DNA of 64,000 bases from Qipengyuania xiapuensis (GTDB lineage Bacteria > Pseudomonadota > Alphaproteobacteria > Sphingomonadales > Sphingomonadaceae), in the NCBI RefSeq assembly GCF_019711395.1, contig NZ_JAIGNL010000001.1:124001-188000 (forward strand), given 5' to 3'. Positions 8,076-16,743 of this stretch are shown here, piece by piece. The first letter of the stretch is position 1. Each line of letters begins with the position of its first letter. A program made the position numbers and the translations under genes. Below the pieces are notes generated by a model that made no database searches, was not told where the DNA came from, and saw only the letters and a list, made by a program, of their open reading frames with translations.

Positions 8076-8369
8076 GTGGCCGACCTCGTTATCGAACTGG
8101 AAGAGCACGGGTCGAAGGGGCGCTATGTCTACCGTCCGGCCAGCGGCGATCCTGCGGAGATCACCTATTCGGTCGTCAACCCGACCAAGATCATCGTCGA
8201 CCATACCGGCGTGCCGGAAAGCATGCGGGGGCAGGGCGTCGGCCAGGCGCTGGCCGAACATGTCGTCAAGGATGCGCGGGCGAAGGGTATTTCGATCATC
8301 CCTCTGTGCCCCTTCTTCAAGGCGCTCGCCCAGCGGCACGAGGACTGGCAGGACGTCGTCGAACTCTAG
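8076..8369 (+). CDS. Small GNAT-fold N-acetyltransferase (YjdJ/COG2388 type)
   Basis: A 97-residue protein that is close in length to the minimal Gcn5-like acetyltransferases of the YjdJ/NATD1 group. It carries the acetyl-CoA binding segment VPESMRGQGVGQALAEHVVKDARAKG followed by the strand IIPLCPFFKALAQRHEDW, both characteristic of this small subfamily. The substrate is unknown. It starts at GTG with a good AGGAGA ribosome site 11 nt after the thiSG stop, so it is probably cotranscribed with thiSG. Confidence 0.85.
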   Translation: MADLVIELEEHGSKGRYVYRPASGDPAEITYSVVNPTKIIVDHTGVPESMRGQGVGQALAEHVVKDARAKGISIIPLCPFFKALAQRHEDWQDVVEL

Positions 8370-8440
8370 TTCGCAGCCCGCAAAACCAAAAATTAACCAT
8401 CGCAATGCAGGGTATCCCTCGAAACAGGGAGTGCCGACTC

Positions 8441-8968
8441 ATGGCCATTACCAATGCCGCTTCGATGACGATCGCCGAGATGCGCGAGTTCGCCAGCTTC
8501 ACCGCAGCCGAACAGCGCTACATCCGCCGGAGCCTCGATATCGGGCTAAGCCGTTGTGACGCCTTCCGTATCTGGGGCCGCACGCAGGGCGAGACCGCCG
8601 CGATCCGCAGCCAGTACGTCGCCTACCAGGAGTTGAAGGCCCTGCGCGGCTCGATCCCTAGCGAATCGGGTTTCGATGCGATCGAGGAATTCATCGGCAA
8701 GATCACCCGCGTGGCCGCCTTCGACCTCGCGCAGGAGCGCATCGAGTGCTTCTCCGCCTTCCGCTTCCTTTACGAGCGCCTGCTCGGTGCCGAAGCGCGT
8801 CCGTGGCTGCCGAGCGCCTTTTGCGCCGCCGCCGCGCTGCCGCAGATCCGCCCCGAACGCCGCAAGATGCTCCTCCAGAGCCTGAGCGAAGCCGCCGCGA
8901 CCGCCCCCGGCTGGTCCGACCGCGCGCCGAGCTTCTATCCGGAGTTCATCGAGGAAGTGGCTGCTTGA
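8441..8968 (+). CDS. Conserved helical protein, unknown function
   Basis: A 175-residue, mostly helical protein starting MAITNAASMTIAEMREF. The ATG at 8441 is preceded by GGGAG at a sensible distance; longer readings upstream would overlap the GNAT gene and have Arg-rich, non-conserved sequence. The middle (GFDAIEEFIGKITRVAAFDLAQERIE) and the C-terminus (RPERRKMLLQSL, ending FIEEVAA) have ordinary composition. I do not recognise a family, and no catalytic motif is evident. Confidence 0.6.
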   Translation: MAITNAASMTIAEMREFASFTAAEQRYIRRSLDIGLSRCDAFRIWGRTQGETAAIRSQYVAYQELKALRGSIPSESGFDAIEEFIGKITRVAAFDLAQERIECFSAFRFLYERLLGAEARPWLPSAFCAAAALPQIRPERRKMLLQSLSEAAATAPGWSDRAPSFYPEFIEEVAA

Positions 8969-9000
8969 CAGAAGTTGCAGACTAGCCGCAGTTTAAGGCT

Positions 9001-9492
9001 ATGTCCTTGCACGAAAATTTAGAGCAAAACTGCCGAAACGATTACGAGCCGCACACTTGGATAGGGTTGGTTCTTGATCATTTCGCGCAGGCCGAGCAGG
9101 CGCTTGGTAAATTCTCTGTCGAACTAGGTCTACCGATTGCAAATGGCTCTTTGAGTTCCCTCAATGAAGTTCGCAATCGCCTTCAAAAAGTCGAAAACAA
9201 GAAATGCAGGGCGCTCGATAAACGCATTGATCGCTGGGTGGCCAACAGGCCCTTTCGGCATCTCCTCGCTCACGCCACGGTGACCACTTTGTTTGATGCC
9301 GCAGGTCAAGTGGTGGTGGTGACACGCCACCTACCGCGTGACGCCGATGACGTTACACCGGATCGAGTTTGGAATATTGAGGACCAACAGGATCTTCTAA
9401 GGAAGGCGAGAAGCGATAGCCGTTCGATTTGCGACCACGTCAACAATCTCAGCGCGGACCTCGTGTGTCTCAAGGCACTTAGGGAAGCTTAA
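9001..9492 (+). CDS. Hypothetical protein of foreign-looking composition
   Basis: A 163-residue soluble protein (MSLHENLEQNCRNDYEPHTW). Its codon use and base composition are clearly more AT-rich than the flanking genes, with codons such as TTA, AAA and ATA that neighbours rarely use, which suggests acquisition by transfer. A CTTGACA element overlaps the end of the preceding gene at 8964-8970, but no clear ribosome site precedes the ATG. It contains RHLLAHATVTTLFDAAGQVVVV, which may be a small beta unit following a helical half. No family is recognised. Its stop overlaps the convergent cupin gene by 4 nt. Confidence 0.55.
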   Translation: MSLHENLEQNCRNDYEPHTWIGLVLDHFAQAEQALGKFSVELGLPIANGSLSSLNEVRNRLQKVENKKCRALDKRIDRWVANRPFRHLLAHATVTTLFDAAGQVVVVTRHLPRDADDVTPDRVWNIEDQQDLLRKARSDSRSICDHVNNLSADLVCLKALREA

Positions 9493-9878
9493 AGCTCTTC
9501 CACGATCAGGTAGGTGACCGTGGTCTCACCCACATTCACCACCTCGTGCCACTCGGTGCCGTCGCTCGAATAGTCCGAGCCGGTTTCAAGCGTCGCCGTG
9601 CGCGTTTCGCTCTCGCTGGTGAGCTGCATCGTACCTCCGCTCAGTGCGTAGCCGTAATGCGCGGGGTGGTAGTGGCGCTCATGTCCCACGCCGGGCGGGA
9701 AGGTGCAGCGCAGGACACGGTGCGTGTCTGTCTGGTGCCTAAGTTCGCAAACCCGTTCGCCATTCCAGCCGGCTTCGAGCGCGGACGGCAGCGGTTCCTT
9801 GGTGTCCCCGGCATGCGCGCCGGCCGCAAGAATGGCTCCCGCGGCCAGGGGCGCGGCAATCGTCAGCAAATTGCGCAT
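9489..9878 (-). CDS. Exported cupin-domain protein
   Basis: A 129-residue protein with a signal peptide (MRNLLTIAAPLAAGAILAAGAHAG). The mature part is a single cupin barrel. The first motif is PPGVGHERHYHPAHYGYALSGG, with the His residues that usually hold a metal; the second is SDGTEWHEVVNVGETTVTYL. Such small secreted cupins have varied or unknown functions. It follows the acyl-CoA synthetase gene by two bases on the same strand and may be cotranscribed. Confidence 0.78.
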   Translation of the reverse strand: MRNLLTIAAPLAAGAILAAGAHAGDTKEPLPSALEAGWNGERVCELRHQTDTHRVLRCTFPPGVGHERHYHPAHYGYALSGGTMQLTSESETRTATLETGSDYSSDGTEWHEVVNVGETTVTYLIVEEL

Positions 9879-9880
9879 GA

Positions 9881-11683
9881 TCAGCTCCGGTAAAGCCCGT
9901 CGAGGCGCTCGCCGTAGCGTTCCTTGATCTTGTGGCGGCGGATTTTCATCGAGGGGGTCATTTCCTCGTTCTCGATCGTGAATCCCTCGTCCGCAAAGGC
10001 GAATTGGCGGACCTTCTCGATTACCGAGAGATCCTTGTTCACCCGGTCGACCGCCTTGCGTACCGCCGCGCGGAATTCGGGATCATCCTGCAACGTCTTG
10101 AGGTCGAACTTCTTGCCGTTTTCGCGCGACCATTCGACCGCCCATTCGGCATCCGGCACGATCAGGCCGACGATGTAGGGGCGCTTGTCCCCCGCTACCA
10201 TCGCCTGGCCGATCTCGGGCTGGAGCGTGAGCATGCCCTCGACCTTCTGCGGGGCGATGTTGTCGCCCTTGTCGTTGACGATCATGTCCTTCTTGCGGTC
10301 GGTGATGACGATCCGGTCCTTCTCGTCGAGATGGCCGATGTCGCCGGTGTGCAGCCACCCGTCCTTGATCGTGCGCTCGGTCTCGGCCTCGTTCTGCCAG
10401 TAGCCGTGCATGACCAGCTCGCCGCGGCACAGGATCTCGCCATCCTCGGCGATCTTCACCTCGACACCGCGCATGGCCGGACCGACCGAGTGCATGGCGA
10501 TGCCCGCCTTCGGACGGTTGCAGGCGACCACGGGGCCGGCCTCTGTCTGGCCGTAACCCTGCAGCATGGTGAGACCCATCGATTCGAAGAAGATGCCGAC
10601 GTCGGGATTGAGCGGCGCGCCGCCCGAGACCATCGCCTTGATCCTTCCGCCGAAGCGCTGGCGGATCTTGGGCTTGAGCAGGGTGCCGACCACGGCATCC
10701 TTCATTCCGTCGCCGAACTTCTTCTGGCCCTCGGCGCGGCGTTCGCCGACCTCGAGCGCGGTGTTCATCAGCTTTTCTGCAAGGCCGCCCTGCTTCTGGA
10801 CCTGCTTCATGATGCGCGTGCGCAGCACTTCGAACAGGCGCGGCACCACGACCATGATCGTGGGCTTGGTTTCCTCGATATTGCTGGCGAGCTTTTCGAG
10901 GCCTTCGGAATAATAGATCTGCGCGCCCACCGCGATCGGCAGGAACTGGCCGCCGGTATGCTCGTAGGCGTGGCTGGCCGGCAGGAAGGAGAGGAAACGC
11001 TCGTCGTCGTCGATGCCGAAATCCTCGATCAGGATGTCGGCTGCGCCCGCGACATTGCACAGGATCGCGCCGTGGTGCTGCATCACGCCGCGCGGGGCAC
11101 CGCCGGTGCCGCTGGTGTAGATGATGCAGGCCGTGTCGCCGCGTCCGATATGCGCGATGCGCTCGTCGACGGCCTTGCGCGCTGCTGCCGCATCACCGGT
11201 GGTGAGCGCGTCCCAGTCGTGGAAGCCGAAGCTGCCCGACTGCTGGCGGTGGAGATCTTCGATGCCGATCACGTGCTCGGCAATGCCCGAGGCCTGCAGC
11301 GCGCCGTGGAGCGGGCCGAGCAGCTTCTCGTTCGAGACGATCACCGCGCGCGCGCCCGAATTGTCGAGGATGTGGACGTGATCGCGTTCGGTATTGGTGA
11401 TGTAGGTCGGCACGGTGATGCAGCCGGCCGCCATGATCGCGAGGTCCGAGATGCACCATTCGGGGCGGTTCTCCGACACCAGGCACACGCGGTCACCTGG
11501 CTTCAGGCCGAGCGCGAGCAGGCTTTCTGCGAGCACGCAGACCTTCTCGGCCGCCTCGGCCCAGGAAATCGTCTGCCATTCGCCGTCGCGCTTGGCGCCC
11601 AGGAACGGCTTGTCGCCCCGCGCATCGGCGCGCTTCAGGAACAGTTCGACAAGATTGTTGGCGGAATCGATATCCGACAGCAC
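9881..11683 (-). CDS. Long-chain acyl-CoA synthetase (AMP-binding)
   Basis: A 600-residue adenylate-forming enzyme of the FadD15/ACSBG-like branch. The P-loop motif is IIYTSGTGGAPRGVMQHHG (from residue 187). It is followed by SFLPASHAYEHTGGQ, MVSGGAPLNPDV, LQGYGQTEAGPVV, the adenine-binding GWLHTGDIGHLDEKDRIVITDRKKDMIV and a C-terminal MTPSMKIRRHKI where the catalytic Lys is expected. It activates fatty acids to acyl-CoA using ATP and CoA, at the membrane or in the cytosol. The cupin gene lies immediately downstream. No beta-oxidation genes are adjacent. Confidence 0.9.
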   Translation of the reverse strand: MLSDIDSANNLVELFLKRADARGDKPFLGAKRDGEWQTISWAEAAEKVCVLAESLLALGLKPGDRVCLVSENRPEWCISDLAIMAAGCITVPTYITNTERDHVHILDNSGARAVIVSNEKLLGPLHGALQASGIAEHVIGIEDLHRQQSGSFGFHDWDALTTGDAAAARKAVDERIAHIGRGDTACIIYTSGTGGAPRGVMQHHGAILCNVAGAADILIEDFGIDDDERFLSFLPASHAYEHTGGQFLPIAVGAQIYYSEGLEKLASNIEETKPTIMVVVPRLFEVLRTRIMKQVQKQGGLAEKLMNTALEVGERRAEGQKKFGDGMKDAVVGTLLKPKIRQRFGGRIKAMVSGGAPLNPDVGIFFESMGLTMLQGYGQTEAGPVVACNRPKAGIAMHSVGPAMRGVEVKIAEDGEILCRGELVMHGYWQNEAETERTIKDGWLHTGDIGHLDEKDRIVITDRKKDMIVNDKGDNIAPQKVEGMLTLQPEIGQAMVAGDKRPYIVGLIVPDAEWAVEWSRENGKKFDLKTLQDDPEFRAAVRKAVDRVNKDLSVIEKVRQFAFADEGFTIENEEMTPSMKIRRHKIKERYGERLDGLYRS

Positions 11684-11781
11684 AGGCAGACTCCTCAGCG
11701 AAATTGTTTTCTTATGCAGTCAACTCGGGCGCGATGCTTAGGCTCCCCGGTGCGCAACGGCAAGAGAGCGCGCCAGAGGCC

Positions 11782-13482
11782 TCAGGGTAGGTCGAGCACG
11801 CCTTCGAGCCGCGGATCGCGCTCGCTCTGCCATGTGCCGTCACGATAGAGGATGGCGCCGGCCTTGATCGGGGCCGAACGGACGATCAGCTCCTCGTGGC
11901 CGAGCGCGCGGAAGGCATCGGCCGAGGTCTCCAGCCAGGTCCCTTCCTCGATCAGCACGCGGTCGCCGAAGGCCATGACGAAGGGCAGGTTAAGCGCGTC
12001 CCTCGCCGACATGCCGAAATCGATGGCGCCGATGATGCTGCGTACGGTAGAGACCGGGATCGTGCTTCCGCCCGCCGCGCCCACGGCCATGAAGGGCTTG
12101 CCTTGCGGGTCGTAGATCACTGTCGGCGACATGGACGAGCGCGGACGCTTGCCGCCCTCGACCCGGTTGGCCACCACGCGCCCGCCCACCACCGGCGAGC
12201 GGCTGAAATCGGTGAGCTCGTTGTTGAGATAGTAGCCGCCGAACATCAGCCCCGAACCGAAGGGCCCCTCGACAGTGGAGGTGTAGCTCACCATCGTGCC
12301 CGCGCCGTCGACCACGGCGAAATGCGATGTGCCCTTCTCTTCCGGCTCGTCGCCATCGGCCATGACCGTGAGGGCGCCCGGCGGTGTGCCGGCCTCTGCG
12401 GTTTCCATCCGGCCGTCGGCTGAGATCAGCTCGCTGCGCTGCGCGAGATAGTCCTTGTTGAGCAGGCCCGTGACCGGGACAGTCACGAAGTCGGGATCGG
12501 CGAGGTAGATCTCGCGGTCGGCATAGGCGAGCCGCTGCGATTCGAGGAACAGGTGCCATGTGACCGGATTGTCGGCGCCGAGCGCGGCAAGGTCGAAGCG
12601 TTCAAGCTGGCCGAGGATCTGCTGCACGGCGACCCCGCCGGACGTCGGAGGGCCCATCGAGCAGACGCGGTATTCGCGGTACGATGTGCAGACCGCATCG
12701 CGCTCTTTCGCCTCGTAGCCGGCGATGTCGTTGTAGGTCATCGCGCCCGGCCTCGGCGTATCCTGCGCGACGACGAGCGCGAGCCCGGTGGCATTCTCGC
12801 CCTCGTAGAACGCTCGCGTGCCGCCAGCGGCAAGCCGCTCGAAGGTGCGGGCAAGCGCTTCATTGGTAACCAGCGTTCCGACCGGGAGGGGCTCTCCATC
12901 GCTGCCGAAGAACAGCGCCCGGCCCTCTGCAGTGAACGCAGCGCGGTTCCGGGCGCTGGAGAGCGAGTTGTTGAGGCGCGGATTGATCCGGAAGCCTTCG
13001 CGGGCAAGGCGGATCGCGGGCCCGAACAGTTCGGCCCATGCGAGCTTGCCATGTGCTGCATGCGCCTTGGCCGCGAGCGCGATATTGCCGGGCACGCCGA
13101 CGCTCAGACCGCTGCGGACCGACTGGATGAAGGGCGGCAAATCGCCGTTCTCGTCGAGGAACCAGTCGGGCGTGGCTCCCGAAGGCGCGGTCTCGCGGCC
13201 GTCATACGTCGTGACGTCGCCATCGGCCTCGCCGCGAATGAGGAAGCCGCCGCCGCCGATGCCCGAACTCTGCGGTTCGACCACGGTCAGCGCGAGCATC
13301 ACCGCGATGGCGGCATCGGTGGCGCTCCCGCCTTTCGCGAGGATCTCCTCGCCCGCCTCCTGCGCGCGCGGGTCGGCCGCCGTGACGGCGCCGATCGGTA
13401 CGATATGCTGCGGGGCGGATGGTGCGGTCTGGCAGCCGGCAAGGGCCAGGGCGCTGAGCGAAACTAGGGCGATACGGTACAT
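11782..13482 (-). CDS. ggt: Gamma-glutamyltransferase, lipoprotein-type
   Basis: A 566-residue member of the Ntn-hydrolase GGT family. The N-terminus is a lipoprotein signal (SALALAGC, Cys17), so it should be anchored in the envelope. The precursor is predicted to cleave itself before Thr385 in EEKGTSHFAVVD. Downstream blocks match the small subunit: VSYTSTVEGPFGSGLM, GGKRPRSSMSPT and GAAGGSTIP. The large-subunit block ATDAAIAVMLALTVVEPQSSGIGGGGFL is also present. The enzyme transfers or hydrolyses the gamma-glutamyl group of glutathione and related peptides in the periplasm. It lies 11 nt downstream of pyrD and is likely cotranscribed with it. Confidence 0.93.
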   Translation of the reverse strand: MYRIALVSLSALALAGCQTAPSAPQHIVPIGAVTAADPRAQEAGEEILAKGGSATDAAIAVMLALTVVEPQSSGIGGGGFLIRGEADGDVTTYDGRETAPSGATPDWFLDENGDLPPFIQSVRSGLSVGVPGNIALAAKAHAAHGKLAWAELFGPAIRLAREGFRINPRLNNSLSSARNRAAFTAEGRALFFGSDGEPLPVGTLVTNEALARTFERLAAGGTRAFYEGENATGLALVVAQDTPRPGAMTYNDIAGYEAKERDAVCTSYREYRVCSMGPPTSGGVAVQQILGQLERFDLAALGADNPVTWHLFLESQRLAYADREIYLADPDFVTVPVTGLLNKDYLAQRSELISADGRMETAEAGTPPGALTVMADGDEPEEKGTSHFAVVDGAGTMVSYTSTVEGPFGSGLMFGGYYLNNELTDFSRSPVVGGRVVANRVEGGKRPRSSMSPTVIYDPQGKPFMAVGAAGGSTIPVSTVRSIIGAIDFGMSARDALNLPFVMAFGDRVLIEEGTWLETSADAFRALGHEELIVRSAPIKAGAILYRDGTWQSERDPRLEGVLDLP

Positions 13483-13493
13483 CGCGCGCGACG

Positions 13494-14522
13494 CTATTCG
13501 CTTCCCACCGCCTCTGCAATCGAGGAAAAGCCTTCGCGCTTCATCAGGCTTTCGAGACCGCGCGTGATGCGGTGTGGCAGCCCGGGGCCTTCGTAGACCA
13601 TCGCGCTGTAGAGCTGGACGAGGCCCGCGCCCGCCTTGATCCGCGCCCAGGCATCCTCAGCGCTGGCAATCCCGCCGACGCCGACCAGCGGAATCGCGCC
13701 GCCGGTTGCCTTGCGGAAGTCGCGCACGCGCTGGAGCGCAAGGTCGCGCAAGGGTGCACCCGAGAGGCCGCCTGACTCGCCGGCATGGCTCGAGCGAAGC
13801 GGCGGGCGGGAGATGGTGGTGTTCGAGACAATCAATGCGCCGAGGCCGGTATCGTTTGCGATGCGCGCGATCGCGTCGATGTCCGCGGGTTCGAGATCGG
13901 GCGCGACCTTGAGGAATACCGGTGGGCCCTGCTCGCCGCGGGCTTCGAACACGGCCTCGAGCAGGCCGACCAGCGCGCTCTCGTCCTGCAAGGCGCGCAG
14001 GCCCGGCGTGTTGGGGCTGGAGATGTTGACCGCAAGGTAGCTCGCGAGCGGCGCCATGATGCGGGTCATCTGCGCATAGTCGGCAATCCGGTCCTCGCTG
14101 TCCTTGTTCGCGCCGATGTTGATCCCGACGATACCCGGACGCCCTGCCCGCCGCTCGAGCCGTGCGTGGGCGAGCTCGGCCCCGCCATTGTTGAATCCCA
14201 TCCGGTTGATGACCGCCCGGTCCTCGACCAGCCGGAACAGTCGCGGCTTGGGGTTGCCGGCCTGCGGACGCGGGGTGATCGAGCCGACCTCGGCAAACCC
14301 GAAGCCGAGCCCAAGCAGTTCGTCGGGTACTTCGGCATCCTTGTCGAAACCCGCCGCCATGCCGAGGGGGTTGGGAAACTCGATCCCCGCGACCGTAGTT
14401 GCGAGCGCTCCGGCGTGGGCGGGGCCGCGCCTGGGCGAAAGCTTCAGGGCCTTGAGCGTCAGGCCGTGGGCGCGCTCGGGATCGAGGGAAAACAGGGCGG
14501 GGCGGGCAATTTCGAACAGCAT
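13494..14522 (-). CDS. pyrD: Dihydroorotate dehydrogenase (quinone), class 2
   Basis: A 342-residue class-2 enzyme, attached to the inner membrane by its N-terminal helices, which oxidises dihydroorotate to orotate with quinone. Visible blocks are MLFEIARPALFSLDPERAHGL (N-terminal helix typical of class 2), NPLGMAAGFDKDAE, VEVGSITPRPQ-like FAEVGSITPRPQAGNPKPRLFRL, INRMGFNN, VNISSPNTPGL with the catalytic-Ser region, IVSNTT and the FMN-phosphate loop LVGVGGIASAEDA. The start at 14522 gives the canonical N-terminus; the open frame upstream is not conserved. Confidence 0.95.
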   Translation of the reverse strand: MLFEIARPALFSLDPERAHGLTLKALKLSPRRGPAHAGALATTVAGIEFPNPLGMAAGFDKDAEVPDELLGLGFGFAEVGSITPRPQAGNPKPRLFRLVEDRAVINRMGFNNGGAELAHARLERRAGRPGIVGINIGANKDSEDRIADYAQMTRIMAPLASYLAVNISSPNTPGLRALQDESALVGLLEAVFEARGEQGPPVFLKVAPDLEPADIDAIARIANDTGLGALIVSNTTISRPPLRSSHAGESGGLSGAPLRDLALQRVRDFRKATGGAIPLVGVGGIASAEDAWARIKAGAGLVQLYSAMVYEGPGLPHRITRGLESLMKREGFSSIAEAVGSE

Positions 14523-14895
14523 GGCGCGCCGCCTATGATCGAAGCGACCGCCGCTGTCGAGCGGCGCGCGAACGACAAAGTCCCGCTTGGGGACGGCGTT
14601 GTAAATTTCCGCCAAAATGCATGCGCGTGATATTCTCTGTCGCCTGCATACAATCAACTGTAACAGAATCAGGCTAGCACACTTTTGCGACCCGAAGGGC
14701 TCGGAGCAGCAATGCAACGAGTTCTCACCTATAGAGGGCGGCTCTTCAACGGGCCGCCCTTTTTTTCTTGGTTATGCCTGAGCCACTTGGCAGCCCAGAT
14801 TCCGCCCGCGACGCGGATTGTCGGATTTTTACTATTTACTGACCATAAGCTTCGTGCTCAGTCGCTTTTCGATTATTTCTTCGAGGAGACTTCGC
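14523..14895. other. Divergent intergenic region with a plus-strand terminator
   Basis: This 373-bp region separates pyrD (minus) from the DUF885 lipoprotein gene (plus). It should carry both promoters. A plus-strand intrinsic terminator sits in its middle (14735-14767) although no plus-strand gene precedes it, so a short transcript or an attenuated leader of the downstream gene is likely. I can place no confident -35/-10 pair. Confidence 0.5.
14735..14767 (+). terminator. Strong intrinsic terminator upstream of DUF885 gene
   Basis: AGGGCGGC (14735-14742) pairs with GCCGCCCT (14753-14760) around a 10-nt loop, followed directly by TTTTTTTC on the plus strand. It lies about 130 nt before the ATG of the next gene and ends no recognisable protein gene. 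Confidence 0.85.
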
Positions 14896-16713
14896 ATGCG
14901 AGCCACTAGCCGCACCCTTTTCACCTGCGCATCCGCCGCAGTTCTCGCTGCCTGCTCGGCAGCACCTGCGCCGCAGGCGGAAGTTTCCGACCCGGTCGTA
15001 CAGGCTCCGGCCAAGAGCGCGGCGCTGGCCGAACTCTTCGAAGAGTACGACGCAGCCAGCCTCGCGATGTCGCCGATGGGCAAGTCCTACCGCGGCATCC
15101 GCGACGAGGATTACGGAAGCTGGGACGACATGAGCGACGCTGCCGAAGTTCGCGGCGAGCAGCTTACCCAGTCGACCGCGGCGCGCATGCGCGAAGGCTT
15201 CGATCTTGCCGAACTCTCTGCCGAGGATGCGCTCAGCTACCGCCTGTTCGACGCCATGGCCGAGCGCAGCGCGCGCAGCCACAAGTTCCGTCGCAACGGT
15301 TTCATCTTCAACCAGATGTTCGGCGCGCAGAGCCAGGCGCCCGCATTCCTGATCAACATCCACCGTGTGAGCAATGCGAGCGATGCTGAAGCTTACGTCA
15401 GCCGCATCGAGGGGATTGCACCTGCTCTCGACACCCTCATCGCGGAAGCGCGTTCGCGTGCGGACGACGGCGTGATGCCGCCCGACTGGGTCTACCCCTA
15501 CGTGATTTCGGATGTCGAGAACCTGCTCAATGCGGGTGACGACAATGCCATCATCGAAGACTTCATGGGCAAGGTCGACGCCATCGAGATCGACGACGAT
15601 GCCCGCGTCGCGCTGAAGGAAGATGCGCTCGCCGCGTGGAATTCCTCGGCCCGCCCGGCCTACGAGCGGCTGCTTGCCGAAATGAAGCGCCAGCAGGCGA
15701 TCGCACCGACCGATGACGGCATCTGGCGGCTCGACGACGGTGCCGAATATTACCAGGCGCTGCTGAACAACTACACGACGACCGACCTCACCGCCGACCA
15801 GATCCACGCGATCGGCCTGCGCGAAGTGGCTCGTATCCACGGCGAGATGCGCGCGATCATGAAGCAGGTCGGCTTCGAAGGGTCCTTGCAGGATTTCTTC
15901 CAGTACACGCGCACCGACGACCGCTTCTTCTACGACAATCGCGAGGACTACCTTGCCGATGCCGAGGCCCATATCGACGCGATGGAAGCAAAGCTGCCCG
16001 AGTATTTCGGCGTGCTGCCGACCGATCCGCTGGTAATCAAGCCGGTCGAGGCCTTCCGCGAGAAGAGCGCCGGCAAGGCCTTCTACCAGCGCCCGGCACC
16101 CGACGGTTCGCGCCCTGGCACCTATTACGTGAACCTCTACAACCTGCGCGACATGAGCAAGAACGAGCTCGAGGCGCTTGCTTATCACGAGGGCCTTCCG
16201 GGCCATCACCTGCAGCTCTCGATCCAGACGCAGCTGGGCGATGTGCCGCCATTCCGGCGTTTCGGCGGGGTCACCGCCTATAGCGAGGGCTGGGGCCTCT
16301 ATTCCGAAGAGCTCGGTAAGGACATGGGCTTCTACACCGATCCCTATTCCGATTTCGGCCGTCTCGGCATGGAGCTGTGGCGCGCCTGCCGCCTGGTGGT
16401 CGACACCGGCCTGCACCACAAGCGTTGGAGCCGCGAGGAAGCGATCCAATACCTCACCGACAACACGCCCAACCCCGATGGCGATATCCGCAAGGCGATC
16501 GAACGCTATGCCGTGATGCCCGGACAGGCGACCGCTTACATGATCGGCAAGCTCAAGATCATGGAACTGCGCGAGCGTGCGCGGGTTGAACTAGGCAATA
16601 GATTCGACATTCGCGCATTCCACGATACAATCCTTACCAGTGGGCCGGTGCCTCTTTCTATCATGGAAGAGAATGTCGAGACCTGGATCGCCGCCGAAAA
16701 GGCCGGTGACTGA
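14896..16713 (+). CDS. DUF885 family lipoprotein (putative metallopeptidase)
   Basis: A 605-residue exported protein. The ATG at 14896 follows GAGGAGA and gives a lipoprotein signal ending LAAC. The DUF885 hallmark HEGLPGHHLQLSIQ lies at residues 431-444 and is followed by TAYSEGWGLYSEELGKDMG; this HExxxGH-like helix plus the downstream Glu suggests a zinc-dependent peptidase related to M32-type gluzincins, though activity of the family is not well documented. The C-terminus has MPGQATAYMIGKLKI, also conserved in the family. Expected location is the periplasmic face of a membrane. Confidence 0.86.
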   Translation: MRATSRTLFTCASAAVLAACSAAPAPQAEVSDPVVQAPAKSAALAELFEEYDAASLAMSPMGKSYRGIRDEDYGSWDDMSDAAEVRGEQLTQSTAARMREGFDLAELSAEDALSYRLFDAMAERSARSHKFRRNGFIFNQMFGAQSQAPAFLINIHRVSNASDAEAYVSRIEGIAPALDTLIAEARSRADDGVMPPDWVYPYVISDVENLLNAGDDNAIIEDFMGKVDAIEIDDDARVALKEDALAAWNSSARPAYERLLAEMKRQQAIAPTDDGIWRLDDGAEYYQALLNNYTTTDLTADQIHAIGLREVARIHGEMRAIMKQVGFEGSLQDFFQYTRTDDRFFYDNREDYLADAEAHIDAMEAKLPEYFGVLPTDPLVIKPVEAFREKSAGKAFYQRPAPDGSRPGTYYVNLYNLRDMSKNELEALAYHEGLPGHHLQLSIQTQLGDVPPFRRFGGVTAYSEGWGLYSEELGKDMGFYTDPYSDFGRLGMELWRACRLVVDTGLHHKRWSREEAIQYLTDNTPNPDGDIRKAIERYAVMPGQATAYMIGKLKIMELRERARVELGNRFDIRAFHDTILTSGPVPLSIMEENVETWIAAEKAGD

Positions 16714-16743
16714 AGGTCCTCAGGGAGAGCAGGGGCGCAGGGC

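Noticed and set aside
9932-11848. A 638-codon open frame on the plus strand
   Set aside because: It is antisense to the acyl-CoA synthetase gene, rich in Asp/Arg/His from GC-biased third positions, and shows no family motif.
14712-14909. Short ORF with a GGAG site, reading through the terminator before the DUF885 gene
   Set aside because: The frame crosses the stem and T-run of a strong intrinsic terminator and overlaps the next start out of frame, so translation as a leader peptide is not supported.
14836-16449. A 537-codon open frame on the minus strand
   Set aside because: It lies antisense to the DUF885 gene, whose motifs and signal peptide are clear.
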